This document shows positions 42,308-50,792 of a stretch of 64,000 nt of DNA, one piece after another; the first letter of the stretch is position 1, and the number at the start of each line of letters is the position of its first letter. This stretch comes from Pseudomonas sp. CCC3.1 (GTDB lineage: Bacteria > Pseudomonadota > Gammaproteobacteria > Pseudomonadales > Pseudomonadaceae). A program made the translations under genes and the position numbers. The notes beneath the pieces were generated by a model, which was given only the letters and a program-made list of their open reading frames with translations, made no database searches and was not told the DNA's origin. Location of the stretch: NCBI RefSeq assembly GCF_034347405.1, contig NZ_CP133778.1:434001-498000 (forward strand), read 5' to 3'.

Positions 42308-42428
42308 AAATACCTTCTGTGATAAGAGCAGCTTTACAAGGTTATCGACCCGGGCGCTAAATTCTATAGGAGATCCCCGTCGCCAAGGCACCCCCACAAG
42401 AGCCGACCTCCAGAGCCTTGCAAAACCC

Positions 42429-42500
42429 TGTAGCCGCTGCCGAAGCATGAGGCTGCGATGGGTTGCGAAGCGACCCTCAGACGGCGGTCCTGCGGCCCGT
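42429..42500. repeat. Pseudomonas intergenic repeat (GTAGCCGCTGCCG type)
   Basis: The segment beginning CTGTAGCCGCTGCCGAAGCA and continuing with GGCTGCGATGGGTTGCGAAG is a sequence type I recognise as recurrent between Pseudomonas genes. It occupies the gap between the norR/fhpR stop and the cheV promoter region. Short internal complementarities are present, but I could not draw one clean stem. Confidence 0.55.
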
Positions 42501-42508
42501 ATAAGGGA

Positions 42509-44053
42509 TTATTTCAATCCCAGGCGTTTGGCCATCCGCCCCAGATTGGCCCGGTCTAGCCCCAGCTCTCGCGCGGCACTGGCCCAGTTATGCTGATGGC
42601 GTTCCAGGCAGGCACTGATCAGTTGGCGCTGGTAGTTTTCGGTGGCCAAACGCAAGTCGCCCACAGCAAGCGGCAGCACTTCAGGTTCAATCACCGCTGC
42701 ATCGGGGGCGCTGCCCGGCAAATCCAGATCGGCTGCGGTCAAGGTCAGGATCCGTGGCCGGGTTTTGCAGTTGCCTAATGCCTTGAGGGCGCTGCGGCCG
42801 ATCAGGTGTTCCAGTTCACGCACATTGCCCGGCCATTCGTAATGCGTCAGCGCGGCCTGTGCGTCCGGGCTCAGGCGCAAACTGCCCAGGCCCATGCGCG
42901 AGCGGTTTTGCTCCAGAAAGAAACCGCTCAACAACAGCACATCGCGCCCGCGTTCGCGCAGGGCAGGCACTTTGAGCGGGTATACGCTCAATCGATGGTA
43001 AAAGTCCGCGCGGTAGCGACCACTGCGCACTTCTTCGGCCAGGTCGCGGTTGGTCGCGGCGATCAGGCGCACATCCACCTGGTGTTCCTGATCCGAGCCC
43101 AGGCGCTGCAACTGCCCGCTTTGCAGCACCCGCAGCAACTTGGCCTGTACCGTCAGTGACAGTTCGCCCACTTCATCCAGAAACAGCGTGCCGCCGTTGG
43201 CCAGTTCGAATTTGCCACGGCGGTCACTGGTTGCGCCGGTAAAGGCACCCCGTACGTGGCCGAACAATTCGCTTTCAACCAGGGTGTCGGGCAAGGCGGC
43301 GCAGTTCAGGCTGATCATCGGTTTGTCCGCACGGGGCGATGCCGCGTGAATGGCTTGCGCCACCAACTCCTTGCCGACCCCGGTTTCGCCAGTGATCAAT
43401 ACCGTCAGGTCGCTGCTGCCCACCAGGGCGATTTCTTCGAGCAAACGTTTATGGGCTTTGCTCTGGCCGATCAGCTCTTTATTCGGCGCGTGATGGGCCT
43501 GGCGGTAGAGCTCGGCTTTTTGCTGTTCGTCGGCCACCCGCAGGGCTAAGCGCTCAATACGTTGAGCCACGTTGACCGTGGCCGCCGCGAGGCTGGCAAA
43601 GGCTTGCAGGGCATCCAGTTCAATAGGTTCAAAGCGTTTTGGGTCCAGCGCATCGAGGGTCAGCAGGCCCCAAGGGCGCTCATCGACAAACAGCGGGCAG
43701 CCCATGCAGTCGTGAATTTCCAGGTGTTCGGCCAGGCCGTCGACCAGTCCGTCATACGGGTCTGGGAGTTCGCAGTTGTTGGGAAAGCGCGTCGGCCCGG
43801 TGCTGCTCAGCAGCACTTCAAAACGTGGGTGCTCGCTGACTTTAAAGCGCCGCCCCAACGTGTCGAGGCTCAAACCGTCCACGGCCAGCGGCACCAGCCA
43901 TTCGCCGTCAAGGCGCAGCAGCGCGGCAGCATCGCAGGGGAGTACGGCACGCATGGCTTCAAGCAAGCGTCGGTAGCGCTCGCTCTCGGGCAGTTCGCGG
44001 GACAAGTCCGCGACCAAGGGCAGCAGGGCGGTAAGCAGCAGTTTTGCAGTCAT
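42509..44053 (-). CDS. norR: nitric oxide-responsive sigma54 activator NorR/FhpR
   Basis: This 514-residue enhancer-binding protein activates NO-detoxifying genes. The N-terminal GAF domain (about residues 15-165) is the NO-sensing iron site in NorR; candidate ligands are in LPDPYDG and HDCMGCP. The AAA+ domain has Walker A GETGVGKE at 222-229 and the GAFTGA loop that contacts sigma54. The C-terminal Fis-type helix-turn-helix ends in AARELGLDRANLGRMAKRLGLK. It is divergent from hmp, with two palindromic sites between them. In Pseudomonas such a gene beside hmp is often called fhpR. Confidence 0.94.
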   Translation of the reverse strand: MTAKLLLTALLPLVADLSRELPESERYRRLLEAMRAVLPCDAAALLRLDGEWLVPLAVDGLSLDTLGRRFKVSEHPRFEVLLSSTGPTRFPNNCELPDPYDGLVDGLAEHLEIHDCMGCPLFVDERPWGLLTLDALDPKRFEPIELDALQAFASLAAATVNVAQRIERLALRVADEQQKAELYRQAHHAPNKELIGQSKAHKRLLEEIALVGSSDLTVLITGETGVGKELVAQAIHAASPRADKPMISLNCAALPDTLVESELFGHVRGAFTGATSDRRGKFELANGGTLFLDEVGELSLTVQAKLLRVLQSGQLQRLGSDQEHQVDVRLIAATNRDLAEEVRSGRYRADFYHRLSVYPLKVPALRERGRDVLLLSGFFLEQNRSRMGLGSLRLSPDAQAALTHYEWPGNVRELEHLIGRSALKALGNCKTRPRILTLTAADLDLPGSAPDAAVIEPEVLPLAVGDLRLATENYQRQLISACLERHQHNWASAARELGLDRANLGRMAKRLGLK

Positions 44054-44065
44054 TTTGACCTCATG

Positions 44066-44106
44066 TAGTCGAAGTGACTATAAATCAGCTTTAGTCATAA
44101 TGACTA
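44066..44106. promoter_or_regulatory. two NorR/FhpR binding sites
   Basis: TAGTCGAAGTGACTA at 44066-44080 and TAGTCATAATGACTA at 44092-44106 are near-perfect palindromes with the GT-N7-AC core reported for NorR enhancers. Their centres are 26 bases apart, upstream of the hmp sigma54 promoter. NorR in E. coli uses three sites; only two are evident here. Confidence 0.8.
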
Positions 44107-44145
44107 TATTGTTTTTAAATTACTGTTTTTAAAGGGTTTTAAAGT

Positions 44146-44160
44146 TGGCACGGAAACTGA
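44146..44160 (+). promoter_or_regulatory. probable sigma54 promoter of hmp
   Basis: TGGCAC at 44146-44151 matches the -24 element, and CTGA follows after five bases where TTGC is expected. The -12 match is weak, but the enhancer sites upstream and a NorR-family activator gene beside it support sigma54 control. The leader would be about 40 bases. Confidence 0.55.
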
Positions 44161-44208
44161 CTGCTAATAGGTAATTAGCTTTTATCTCTATGCTCAGGAG
44201 TCAACCTT

Positions 44209-45381
44209 ATGCTTACCGCTCAGGATCGTGCCATCGTTAAATCCACCGTGCCGTTGCTTGAGAGCGGTGGCGAGGCGTTGATGACGCACTTCTACACGAT
44301 GATGCTCACTGAATACCCACAGGTCAGGCCGTTGTTTAACCAGGCCAACCAGGCAAGTGGCGACCAGCCACGGGCATTGGCCAATGGCGTGTTGATGTAT
44401 GCGCGGCACATTGACCAACTGGACCAGTTGGGCGACCTGGTGGCACGCATTATCAACAAACATGTTGCGCTGCAAATCCTGCCTGAGCATTACCCGATTG
44501 TCGGCAGCTGTCTGCTGCGTGCCATTGAGGAAGTGCTGGGCAGTGACATCGCGACCCCGCAAGTGCTGGCGGCCTGGGGCGCGGCCTACAACCAGTTGGC
44601 GGATATTTTGATCGGTGCTGAAGGTGCCATCTATGACGAAAAAGCTGCAGCACCCGGCGGCTGGCGCGGTGGACGAGCCTTTAAACTGGCCGCCAAGCTG
44701 GAAGAAAGCGCCGAAATCACCTCGTTCTACTTCCGTCCGGTCGATCAGCAGCCGATCCTTGAGTTCGAACCCGGCCAATACATAGGCATCAAACTCAACA
44801 TTGATGGCCAAGAAGTGCGCCGCAACTACTCGTTGTCGGCATTGGCCCAGGTCGGCCGCTATCGCATCAGCGTTAAGCGCGAGGCGGGTGGGCAGGTCTC
44901 GAACTACCTGCATGACCGCCTGCACGTGGGCGACATTGTTGAACTGTTCCCGCCAGCAGGTGAGTTCACCCTCACTGCCAGTGAAAAACCGCTGGTGCTG
45001 ATCAGTGGCGGCGTGGGTATTACTCCAACCTTATCGATGCTGGAAGCAGCACTGGCCACGCAACGCCCGATTCGGTTTATCCACTGCGCGCGCAATGCTC
45101 ACGTGCATGCATTCCGTGGCTGGATCGATGAACTGGCCGCGCAGCACCCACAACTGCAACGGTTCTACTGCTACCAGGAAGCCGACGCGCTGGCGGACCA
45201 TGTCGGCCTGCTGACCGAAGAATTACTGGGCGAATGGCTGGGGCAAGAGCGTGATGTGGACGCGTACTTCCTGGGGCCTAAAGGCTTTATGGGCGCCGTC
45301 AAACGCCACTTGAAAGCACTGGGCGTACCCGAGCAGCAAAGCCGCTACGAATTCTTCGGCCCGGCCGCAGCTCTGGAATAA
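44209..45381 (+). CDS. hmp: flavohaemoprotein nitric oxide dioxygenase
   Basis: This 390-residue enzyme oxidises nitric oxide to nitrate with NADPH and oxygen. The N-terminal globin domain carries Tyr29, Gln53, the proximal haem ligand His85 and Tyr95 at the standard positions. The FAD domain has RRNYSLSAL, the FAD-binding RxYS motif. The NAD domain has ISGGVGITPTLSML and ends near EFFGPAAALE. It is controlled from the shared region with the NorR/FhpR gene. A REPIN follows the stop. Confidence 0.96.
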   Translation: MLTAQDRAIVKSTVPLLESGGEALMTHFYTMMLTEYPQVRPLFNQANQASGDQPRALANGVLMYARHIDQLDQLGDLVARIINKHVALQILPEHYPIVGSCLLRAIEEVLGSDIATPQVLAAWGAAYNQLADILIGAEGAIYDEKAAAPGGWRGGRAFKLAAKLEESAEITSFYFRPVDQQPILEFEPGQYIGIKLNIDGQEVRRNYSLSALAQVGRYRISVKREAGGQVSNYLHDRLHVGDIVELFPPAGEFTLTASEKPLVLISGGVGITPTLSMLEAALATQRPIRFIHCARNAHVHAFRGWIDELAAQHPQLQRFYCYQEADALADHVGLLTEELLGEWLGQERDVDAYFLGPKGFMGAVKRHLKALGVPEQQSRYEFFGPAAALE

Positions 45382-45396
45382 CCCGCAAGTCCCCCT

Positions 45397-45462
45397 GTAG
45401 GAGCGAGCTTGTCTCGCGATCTTTTGATCGTTTAAAAGATCGCGAGACAAGCTCGCTCCTAC
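45397..45462. repeat. REPIN (paired REP elements), second copy
   Basis: GTAGGAGCGAGCTTGTCTCG and its inverted copy form a 66-base palindrome with an ATCTTTT/AAAAGAT inner extension. It matches the element at 5171-5234 except that CCTCG is TCTCG in both arms and the centre differs. The matched change in both arms shows that the palindrome is kept. It lies between hmp and the convergent Lrp-type gene and may also act as a shared terminator. Confidence 0.9.
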
Positions 45463-45487
45463 GTCGTTACAGCCGTCGGCCAGTGCA

Positions 45488-45928
45488 TCACGAACTCTGC
45501 CGATCAATATCGCGTCGAAGCACGACGGCGGTGGTGATGTCTTCAACGGTTTCGTGGCTGGCGACGGCATCTCTGACTCGGTTCAGGTCATCAATCGTGC
45601 GTGACTCGATCTCTATGACCAGATCAAGCTGGCCACTCACTGACGAGACACGTCGCACCTGCGAGTTTTGCGCAAGCAGGTCCAGCAGGCTGATTGCCGG
45701 TGTGCGTTTGAGGTTGACGAGCAGTATGGCGCGAATCACGTGGGCATCAATTTCGCCAATGTCAGCCCGGTAGCCGCGGATCACGCCATTGCGTTCAAGG
45801 TTGATCACGCGCTCGCTGGTCGCGCTTCTTGAAAGCCCGATTCGCGCCGCCAGGGCCTTAAGGGCAATGCGAGCTTCTTTAGACAGAATCTCGAGTATTT
45901 CGCGATCTTTCGTGTCTAGGTCGCGCAT
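45488..45928 (-). CDS. Lrp/AsnC-family transcriptional regulator
   Basis: This 146-residue regulator has an N-terminal helix-turn-helix (DREILEILSKEARIALKALAARIGLSRS is its span, residues about 8-35) and a C-terminal RAM domain for amino acid binding. Length is typical. It is divergent from the kinase-M23-aminotransferase gene and the ABC importer. By the usual Lrp arrangement it probably controls them in response to the transported amino acid. The effector is unknown. Confidence 0.9.
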   Translation of the reverse strand: MRDLDTKDREILEILSKEARIALKALAARIGLSRSATSERVINLERNGVIRGYRADIGEIDAHVIRAILLVNLKRTPAISLLDLLAQNSQVRRVSSVSGQLDLVIEIESRTIDDLNRVRDAVASHETVEDITTAVVLRRDIDRQSS

Positions 45929-46046
45929 CAGAACCCCCTTATTTTGCTTCCGGATTTGTGCCGGTCGATTCCGGCAATATGCAGGCTAAAGCCGACCGCA
46001 TACCTACTGCTGACCAAGACTTCGCGTGCCAAGCTAACTGAAAAAA

Positions 46047-49000
46047 ATGGCTTGGAAAACAATTACTATGACGAACCTTTCCCACCCAGCACCCCAGTTC
46101 TCGACGGGGGATGCCGAAAAGCTCAGTGCGCAGCTTTTCAACGTTATCGGTACAGCCTCGCCGCTGGACGGCGAGCGAGACCGCAACTACCGGCTGAACA
46201 CTGGAACCGATGCGGGGTGGATTCTGAAGGTCGTCAATTCGACTGAGCCGCGTGTTGAAAGCGAGTTTCAGACGGCCATTCTCAGTCACCTGGCCAGCCA
46301 TAATCCCGAGCTTGCCGTGCCTTTTCTCAAGAAAAGCCTGGCCGGTGAATTTCTGGCCTGCACGGTGGCGCCTTCGGGCGAAACCCATGCGGTGCGTCTG
46401 GTGAGCTGGTTGCACGGCACGCCACTGGCCGAGGTCGAGCGTACGTTCGAGTTGCTGCGCAGTCTGGGGCAATCATTCGGTGAGATAGACCGCGCACTGC
46501 AGGGCTTCATGCACCCAGGAGCGGTACGTGACATGGACTGGGATTTGCGCCACGCCGCACGTTCGAGGTCACGTCTGCATTTCGTCAAAGACCCTGCCAG
46601 AAGGGCCATTCTGGAGCGTTTCATTGATCGTTTTGAAGCAACCGTCGAACCAAAACTGGCGCGCCTGCGTGCCCAGGTTATTCACAACGACGGCAATGAC
46701 TGGAACATCCTCGTCGACGCCAGCAATCATCAGAAGGTTTCAGGCGTCATCGATTTTGGCGATGCGATCCACACCGTTCTGATCGCTGAAGTGGCCATCA
46801 CCTGCGCCTATTCCATCCTCGACATGCAAGACCCCATAGGGGCTGCCGCCGCGCTGACGGCCGGTTTCCACGAGAAGTATCCGTTGCAGCCGCAAGAGCT
46901 GGATGTGCTCTTCAATCTCATTGCGATGCGCCTGGTCACCAGCGTCACCTTGTCGGCTTCGCGGCACGACCAGACCCAAGACAATCCCTACCTTGCCATC
47001 AGCGAAGCGCCAGCCTGGCGTCTGCTGGAAAGGATGGACCGCATGAACCCCCGGCTGGCGACGGCGATCCTGCGCAAAGCCTGCGGTTTTGACGCCATCG
47101 AAGGCGCGGGTGCCATTCGCCGCTGGGTGAGCGAAAACAGCAAAACCTTCGCCGACATCGTGCATCCATCGGCGGCGACCATGAACAAGGTGATTGCACC
47201 TTTCGGGGATGCTTCGCACGTCATGACCATCGCTTCCGCCGCGCAGCGCCCGGCCGAGGCGACCCAGTGGTGGGATGATTTTTCGGCGCAACACAACGTG
47301 CCGCTGGGGATCGGGCCATGGGGTGAAGAAAGAACCATCTACACCGACACAGCGTTTGAATCGCGATTCATCGAAGGCCAGCGTCGCGTCTTGCACATCG
47401 GTGTTGATTTGATCATGCCGGCTGGCACGCCGCTCTATACACCGGTTGCCGGTGTCGTGCAGAGCGTCGAGGTCGAGCGCGAACCGCTGGGTTATGGCGG
47501 GTTGATCATGCTCAAACATTCGCCTGAAGGATGCCCGCCGTTTTTGACGCTGTGGGGGCATATGGCCCATGAAGCCCTGGCGCGATTGAAGCCCGGTGAT
47601 CGCCTAGAGGCGGGCTCATTGGTCGGACACATGGGCGCTGACACGGAAAATGGCGGATGGATCCCGCATGTGCATTTCCAGATGTCCACGGACACCGAGT
47701 TAAAAGCGAGCGAGTTCATCGGCGTCGGTGAGCAGGCTTATCTAGACGTGTGGGCCGACCTGTTTCCCGACACCTCGGCGCTGGCCGGGATTCCACCCGA
47801 AACCTACCGCCAGGACGGGCGCACCAAGGCTGAGATTGTGGTCAAGCGTAAAGAATTGCTGCTTCCAAACCTGTCGATCTCGTATTCAGATCCGATCAAG
47901 TTCGTTCGCGGCGACGGGGTGTGGTTGATCGACAACTTTGGTCGAGCGTATCTGGATTGCTTCAATAACGTGTGCCACCTCGGTCACTCCCACCCTGATG
48001 TGGTGCAAGCGCTTTCGCGGCAAGCTTCTCGCCTGAACACCAACACGCGTTACCTGCACGACAACATCGTCGAGTACGCCGAGCGGCTCACTGCGACGCT
48101 GCCCAAAGGTTTGGCAGTCGCCTCTTTTGGCTGCTCAGGCAGTGAGGCCAACAGCCTCATGCTGCGCATGGCGCGCAATCACACCGGGCGCAACGATGCC
48201 ATCGTGCTGGATTGGGCCTACCACGGCACCACACAGGAACTGATTGACCTCAGCCCTTACAAGTACAAGCGCAAAGCTGGCAAAGGCCGTGCAGATCATG
48301 TGTTTGAGGCCACTGTCCCGGATGCGTACCGGGGTGTGGATCAGTGGGCATTTGAAGAGCTTGGCAAGCGTTTTGCCGAAAGTGTGGCGGACCAGATTGA
48401 CCTCATGCGCAAGCAGGGTCGGGCTCCGGCGTTCTTTTTGGCAGAATCCATTCCGAGTGTCGCCGGGCAACTGTTCTTCCCGGAAAACTACCTCAAAGAA
48501 GTCTACGCAATGGTGCGTGCCGAGGGCGGGCTGTGCCTGGCGGACGAAGTTCAGGTTGGCTTTGGCCGTGTGGGCAGTCACTGGTGGGCCTTTGAAACCC
48601 AGGGCGTTGTGCCCGATGCGGTGTCGATGGGCAAACCCATTGGAAACGGGCATCCGATGTCGGCGGTGGTGACCACGCGTGAGATTGCAGACAGCTTCAA
48701 CAATGGCATGGAGTACTTCAATACCTTTGCCGGGAGCCCGGTGTCCTGTGCTGTTGGGCTCAGCGTGCTTGATGTGATTGAGCGCGACGACTTGAAGCTC
48801 AACGCACTGACGATCGGTAACTACTTGCTGGACGGCTTTCGCAGGCTGCAACAGCGATACGAAGCCATCGGTGATGTGCGCGGGCTGGGGCTTTTCCTGG
48901 GAATAGAGTTGGTCACTGATCGCAAAACCAAGGCGCCAGCCACGGCGCTGGCCAAGAAAGTCGCGGATGGCGCCAGGGAACGAGGCATTTTGATCGGCAC

Positions 49001-49115
49001 TGAAGGCCCCCATGACAACGTTCTGAAAATGCGCCCTTCGATGATCTTCAGCCAGGCCAATGCTGATTTCCTGCTTGAGGTGCTGGACGAAAGCTTTAAG
49101 GCTGCACTTCAGTAA
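46047..49115 (+). CDS. three-domain fusion: APH-like kinase, M23 (LytM) domain, class III PLP enzyme
   Basis: This 1022-residue protein has three parts. Residues about 20-330 form an aminoglycoside-phosphotransferase-like kinase with the catalytic HNDGNDWN (about 211) and the metal-binding IDFGD. Residues about 420-560 form a LytM/M23 domain with the zinc ligands HIGVD and HVHF both present. Residues about 600-1022 form a class III aminotransferase with the cofactor Lys in SMGKPIGNG (about 861) and the LADEVQVGFGR motif. Related human enzymes are a hydroxylysine kinase and phospho-lyases of the same PLP family, so a kinase-then-elimination pathway is plausible. The start may be ATG 46047 or 46068. 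An ABC importer follows. Confidence 0.88.
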   Translation: MAWKTITMTNLSHPAPQFSTGDAEKLSAQLFNVIGTASPLDGERDRNYRLNTGTDAGWILKVVNSTEPRVESEFQTAILSHLASHNPELAVPFLKKSLAGEFLACTVAPSGETHAVRLVSWLHGTPLAEVERTFELLRSLGQSFGEIDRALQGFMHPGAVRDMDWDLRHAARSRSRLHFVKDPARRAILERFIDRFEATVEPKLARLRAQVIHNDGNDWNILVDASNHQKVSGVIDFGDAIHTVLIAEVAITCAYSILDMQDPIGAAAALTAGFHEKYPLQPQELDVLFNLIAMRLVTSVTLSASRHDQTQDNPYLAISEAPAWRLLERMDRMNPRLATAILRKACGFDAIEGAGAIRRWVSENSKTFADIVHPSAATMNKVIAPFGDASHVMTIASAAQRPAEATQWWDDFSAQHNVPLGIGPWGEERTIYTDTAFESRFIEGQRRVLHIGVDLIMPAGTPLYTPVAGVVQSVEVEREPLGYGGLIMLKHSPEGCPPFLTLWGHMAHEALARLKPGDRLEAGSLVGHMGADTENGGWIPHVHFQMSTDTELKASEFIGVGEQAYLDVWADLFPDTSALAGIPPETYRQDGRTKAEIVVKRKELLLPNLSISYSDPIKFVRGDGVWLIDNFGRAYLDCFNNVCHLGHSHPDVVQALSRQASRLNTNTRYLHDNIVEYAERLTATLPKGLAVASFGCSGSEANSLMLRMARNHTGRNDAIVLDWAYHGTTQELIDLSPYKYKRKAGKGRADHVFEATVPDAYRGVDQWAFEELGKRFAESVADQIDLMRKQGRAPAFFLAESIPSVAGQLFFPENYLKEVYAMVRAEGGLCLADEVQVGFGRVGSHWWAFETQGVVPDAVSMGKPIGNGHPMSAVVTTREIADSFNNGMEYFNTFAGSPVSCAVGLSVLDVIERDDLKLNALTIGNYLLDGFRRLQQRYEAIGDVRGLGLFLGIELVTDRKTKAPATALAKKVADGARERGILIGTEGPHDNVLKMRPSMIFSQANADFLLEVLDESFKAALQ

Positions 49116-49126
49116 GCGTTAAAGGT

Positions 49127-49178
49127 CAGCCTGCCCGGCATAGTGTCGGCCAACTCCGGCAATGTGTCAGGCAGGCTG
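49127..49178. other. inverted repeat between the fusion gene and the ABC importer
   Basis: CAGCCTGCC at 49127-49135 and GGCAGGCTG at 49170-49178 form a 9-bp stem with a 34-base loop. The loop contains CCGGCATAGTGTC and CCGGCAATGTGTC as near-direct repeats. It may be a weak terminator, a processing hairpin or an operator. Confidence 0.4.
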
Positions 49179-49282
49179 GCACCTTGCTGGGTGCTTTCCA
49201 AAAGTGTCTATGCAAAGCTCTTCGTGAAGGCCGGGTGAATAGCCCTTCTAAAAAAATAATAATTCTTCCAAGGTGCCATTCG

Positions 49283-50071
49283 ATGCTCACTAAAAAGCTC
49301 AAGGGTTTGATTATCGCTTCCACTGTTGCAGCCTCGGCGCTGCTCTCAACCTTCGCCGTTCAAGCGGATGATTTGAAATCGATCCAGGACGCTAAAGAAA
49401 TCCGCATCGCAATGAGCGGCCAATATGCGCCCTTCAGCTTTGCCAACGAGCAAAACCAGGTGGTCGGATTCGACGCGTCCATCAGCCAAGCATTGGCTGA
49501 GCGGCTGGGGGTGAAAGTGAAAATCATCACCACGCCATTCGACGGGATCATTGCAGGCCTTCGCGCGAATAAATACGACGCGATTATCGCTTCCACCACC
49601 ATCACCCCGGAACGCCTAAAAGCCGTGGATTTCGTTGGGCCTTATTACCGCGCGGGTCGCACCATCGTGGTCAAGGAAGACTCACCGATCAAAAGCTTTG
49701 ATGACCTTAAAAATGTGTCGGTTGGCGTGACGCTTGGTGATGCTCACGATAAATGGGCCCGCGCGCGCGGCAATTTAAAGGTGAAAAGCTATAAAGGTCT
49801 GCCCGAAATGCTGGTCGATCTGGATGCGGGTCGCCTCGGCGCGTTGGTGATGGACAGTGTTCCGGTGCTGGTCGCCGTCAAGAAAACCGGGCAAAAGGTC
49901 CGCATCATTACGCCACCCGAGAGCGAAGGAGGCGTTGAGGATATGGGTATCGCACTGCGCAAGAACAACCCTGAACTCAAGGTCGCGTTGCAACAAGCAT
50001 TGGCAGGCATACTCGCTGATGGCACCTACGAAAAGATCTCGATGGAGTGGATTGGCAGCGACATCCGCTAA
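49283..50071 (+). CDS. ABC transporter substrate-binding protein, polar amino acid type
   Basis: This 262-residue periplasmic protein binds the imported solute. A signal peptide (MLTKKLKGLIIASTVAASALLSTFAVQA) is followed by the family-3 binding fold: EIRIAMSGQYAPFSFANE, GFDASISQALAERLG, the TTPFDGIIAGLRANKYDAI segment and ITPERLKAVDFVGPYY. ATG 49283 begins the signal peptide, with AAGG upstream; the longer frame has no support. Two permeases and an ATPase follow at once. Binding-site residues resemble those for amino acids, but the exact ligand cannot be read. Confidence 0.93.
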   Translation: MLTKKLKGLIIASTVAASALLSTFAVQADDLKSIQDAKEIRIAMSGQYAPFSFANEQNQVVGFDASISQALAERLGVKVKIITTPFDGIIAGLRANKYDAIIASTTITPERLKAVDFVGPYYRAGRTIVVKEDSPIKSFDDLKNVSVGVTLGDAHDKWARARGNLKVKSYKGLPEMLVDLDAGRLGALVMDSVPVLVAVKKTGQKVRIITPPESEGGVEDMGIALRKNNPELKVALQQALAGILADGTYEKISMEWIGSDIR

Positions 50072-50134
50072 CTCATATTCAGCCTGATCCGACGAAGCGT
50101 CGGGTCAGTCAATCTGACTTTTCTGGGTGTTCCC

Positions 50135-50782
50135 ATGGATCTGACTCTCATACAGCGCACCTTTCCGTTTTTTCTGGAAGCGGCCTGGATAACGGTGCAA
50201 GTCTCAGTCCTTGCACTGTTACTGGGTTTGCTGGTCGCCATCGTGCTGGTGGCTGCACGGTTGTCGACGGTTTTCATCTTTCGATGCCTGGCGCGGCTCT
50301 ATATCAGTGTTTTTCGCGGCACGCCTTGTCTGGTGCAGTTGTTCATCATTTATTTTGGCGGACCACAAATCGGGCTTGAGTTGGAACCGTTCACGGCGGG
50401 CGTCATTGGCCTGGGTCTGAATATTGCCGCTTACATGGCTGAATCCATTCGTGGTGCTATCGCCAACGTTGATCCCGGCCAGGTAGAAGCTGCACGTTCA
50501 ATTGGTTTCGGCAGAGGGCAAACCTTATGGCTTATTACCCTGCCGCAAACGGCAAAGTTAATGATAAGACCGCTGGGTGTTAATGCTGTCGCACTGATCA
50601 AAGGGTCTGCTTTAGTGTCGACGATCTCTGTGGTTGAACTGTCCTATACCGCGCAACGCTTTATCAGCTCTACGTACAAGCCTTTCGAAATCTTTATCGT
50701 GTCTGCGCTTCTTTATATTGTGATGGTCTATTCGGTCAGGTTCGTTGTTGACTATCTCGATAACCGCTTCGCAGCTAGGTGA
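50135..50782 (+). CDS. ABC transporter permease, polar amino acid type (HisM/HisQ family)
   Basis: This 215-residue inner-membrane protein forms half of the transport channel. Five transmembrane helices are visible. The cytoplasmic EAA loop reads EAARSIGFGRGQTLWLITLPQ, which couples to the ATPase. The FRGTPCLVQLFIIYFG segment is typical of this family. It lies 63 bases after the binding-protein gene and ends 10 bases before the second permease. Confidence 0.93.
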   Translation: MDLTLIQRTFPFFLEAAWITVQVSVLALLLGLLVAIVLVAARLSTVFIFRCLARLYISVFRGTPCLVQLFIIYFGGPQIGLELEPFTAGVIGLGLNIAAYMAESIRGAIANVDPGQVEAARSIGFGRGQTLWLITLPQTAKLMIRPLGVNAVALIKGSALVSTISVVELSYTAQRFISSTYKPFEIFIVSALLYIVMVYSVRFVVDYLDNRFAAR

Positions 50783-50792
50783 GAGTATTTAT

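Noticed and set aside
44151..44175. An optimal sigma54 -12 element with GC at the exact distance
   Set aside because: The GC pair in ACTGC is four bases too far from GG of TGGCAC. Only the weak CTGA fits the spacing, so the promoter is listed with moderate confidence.
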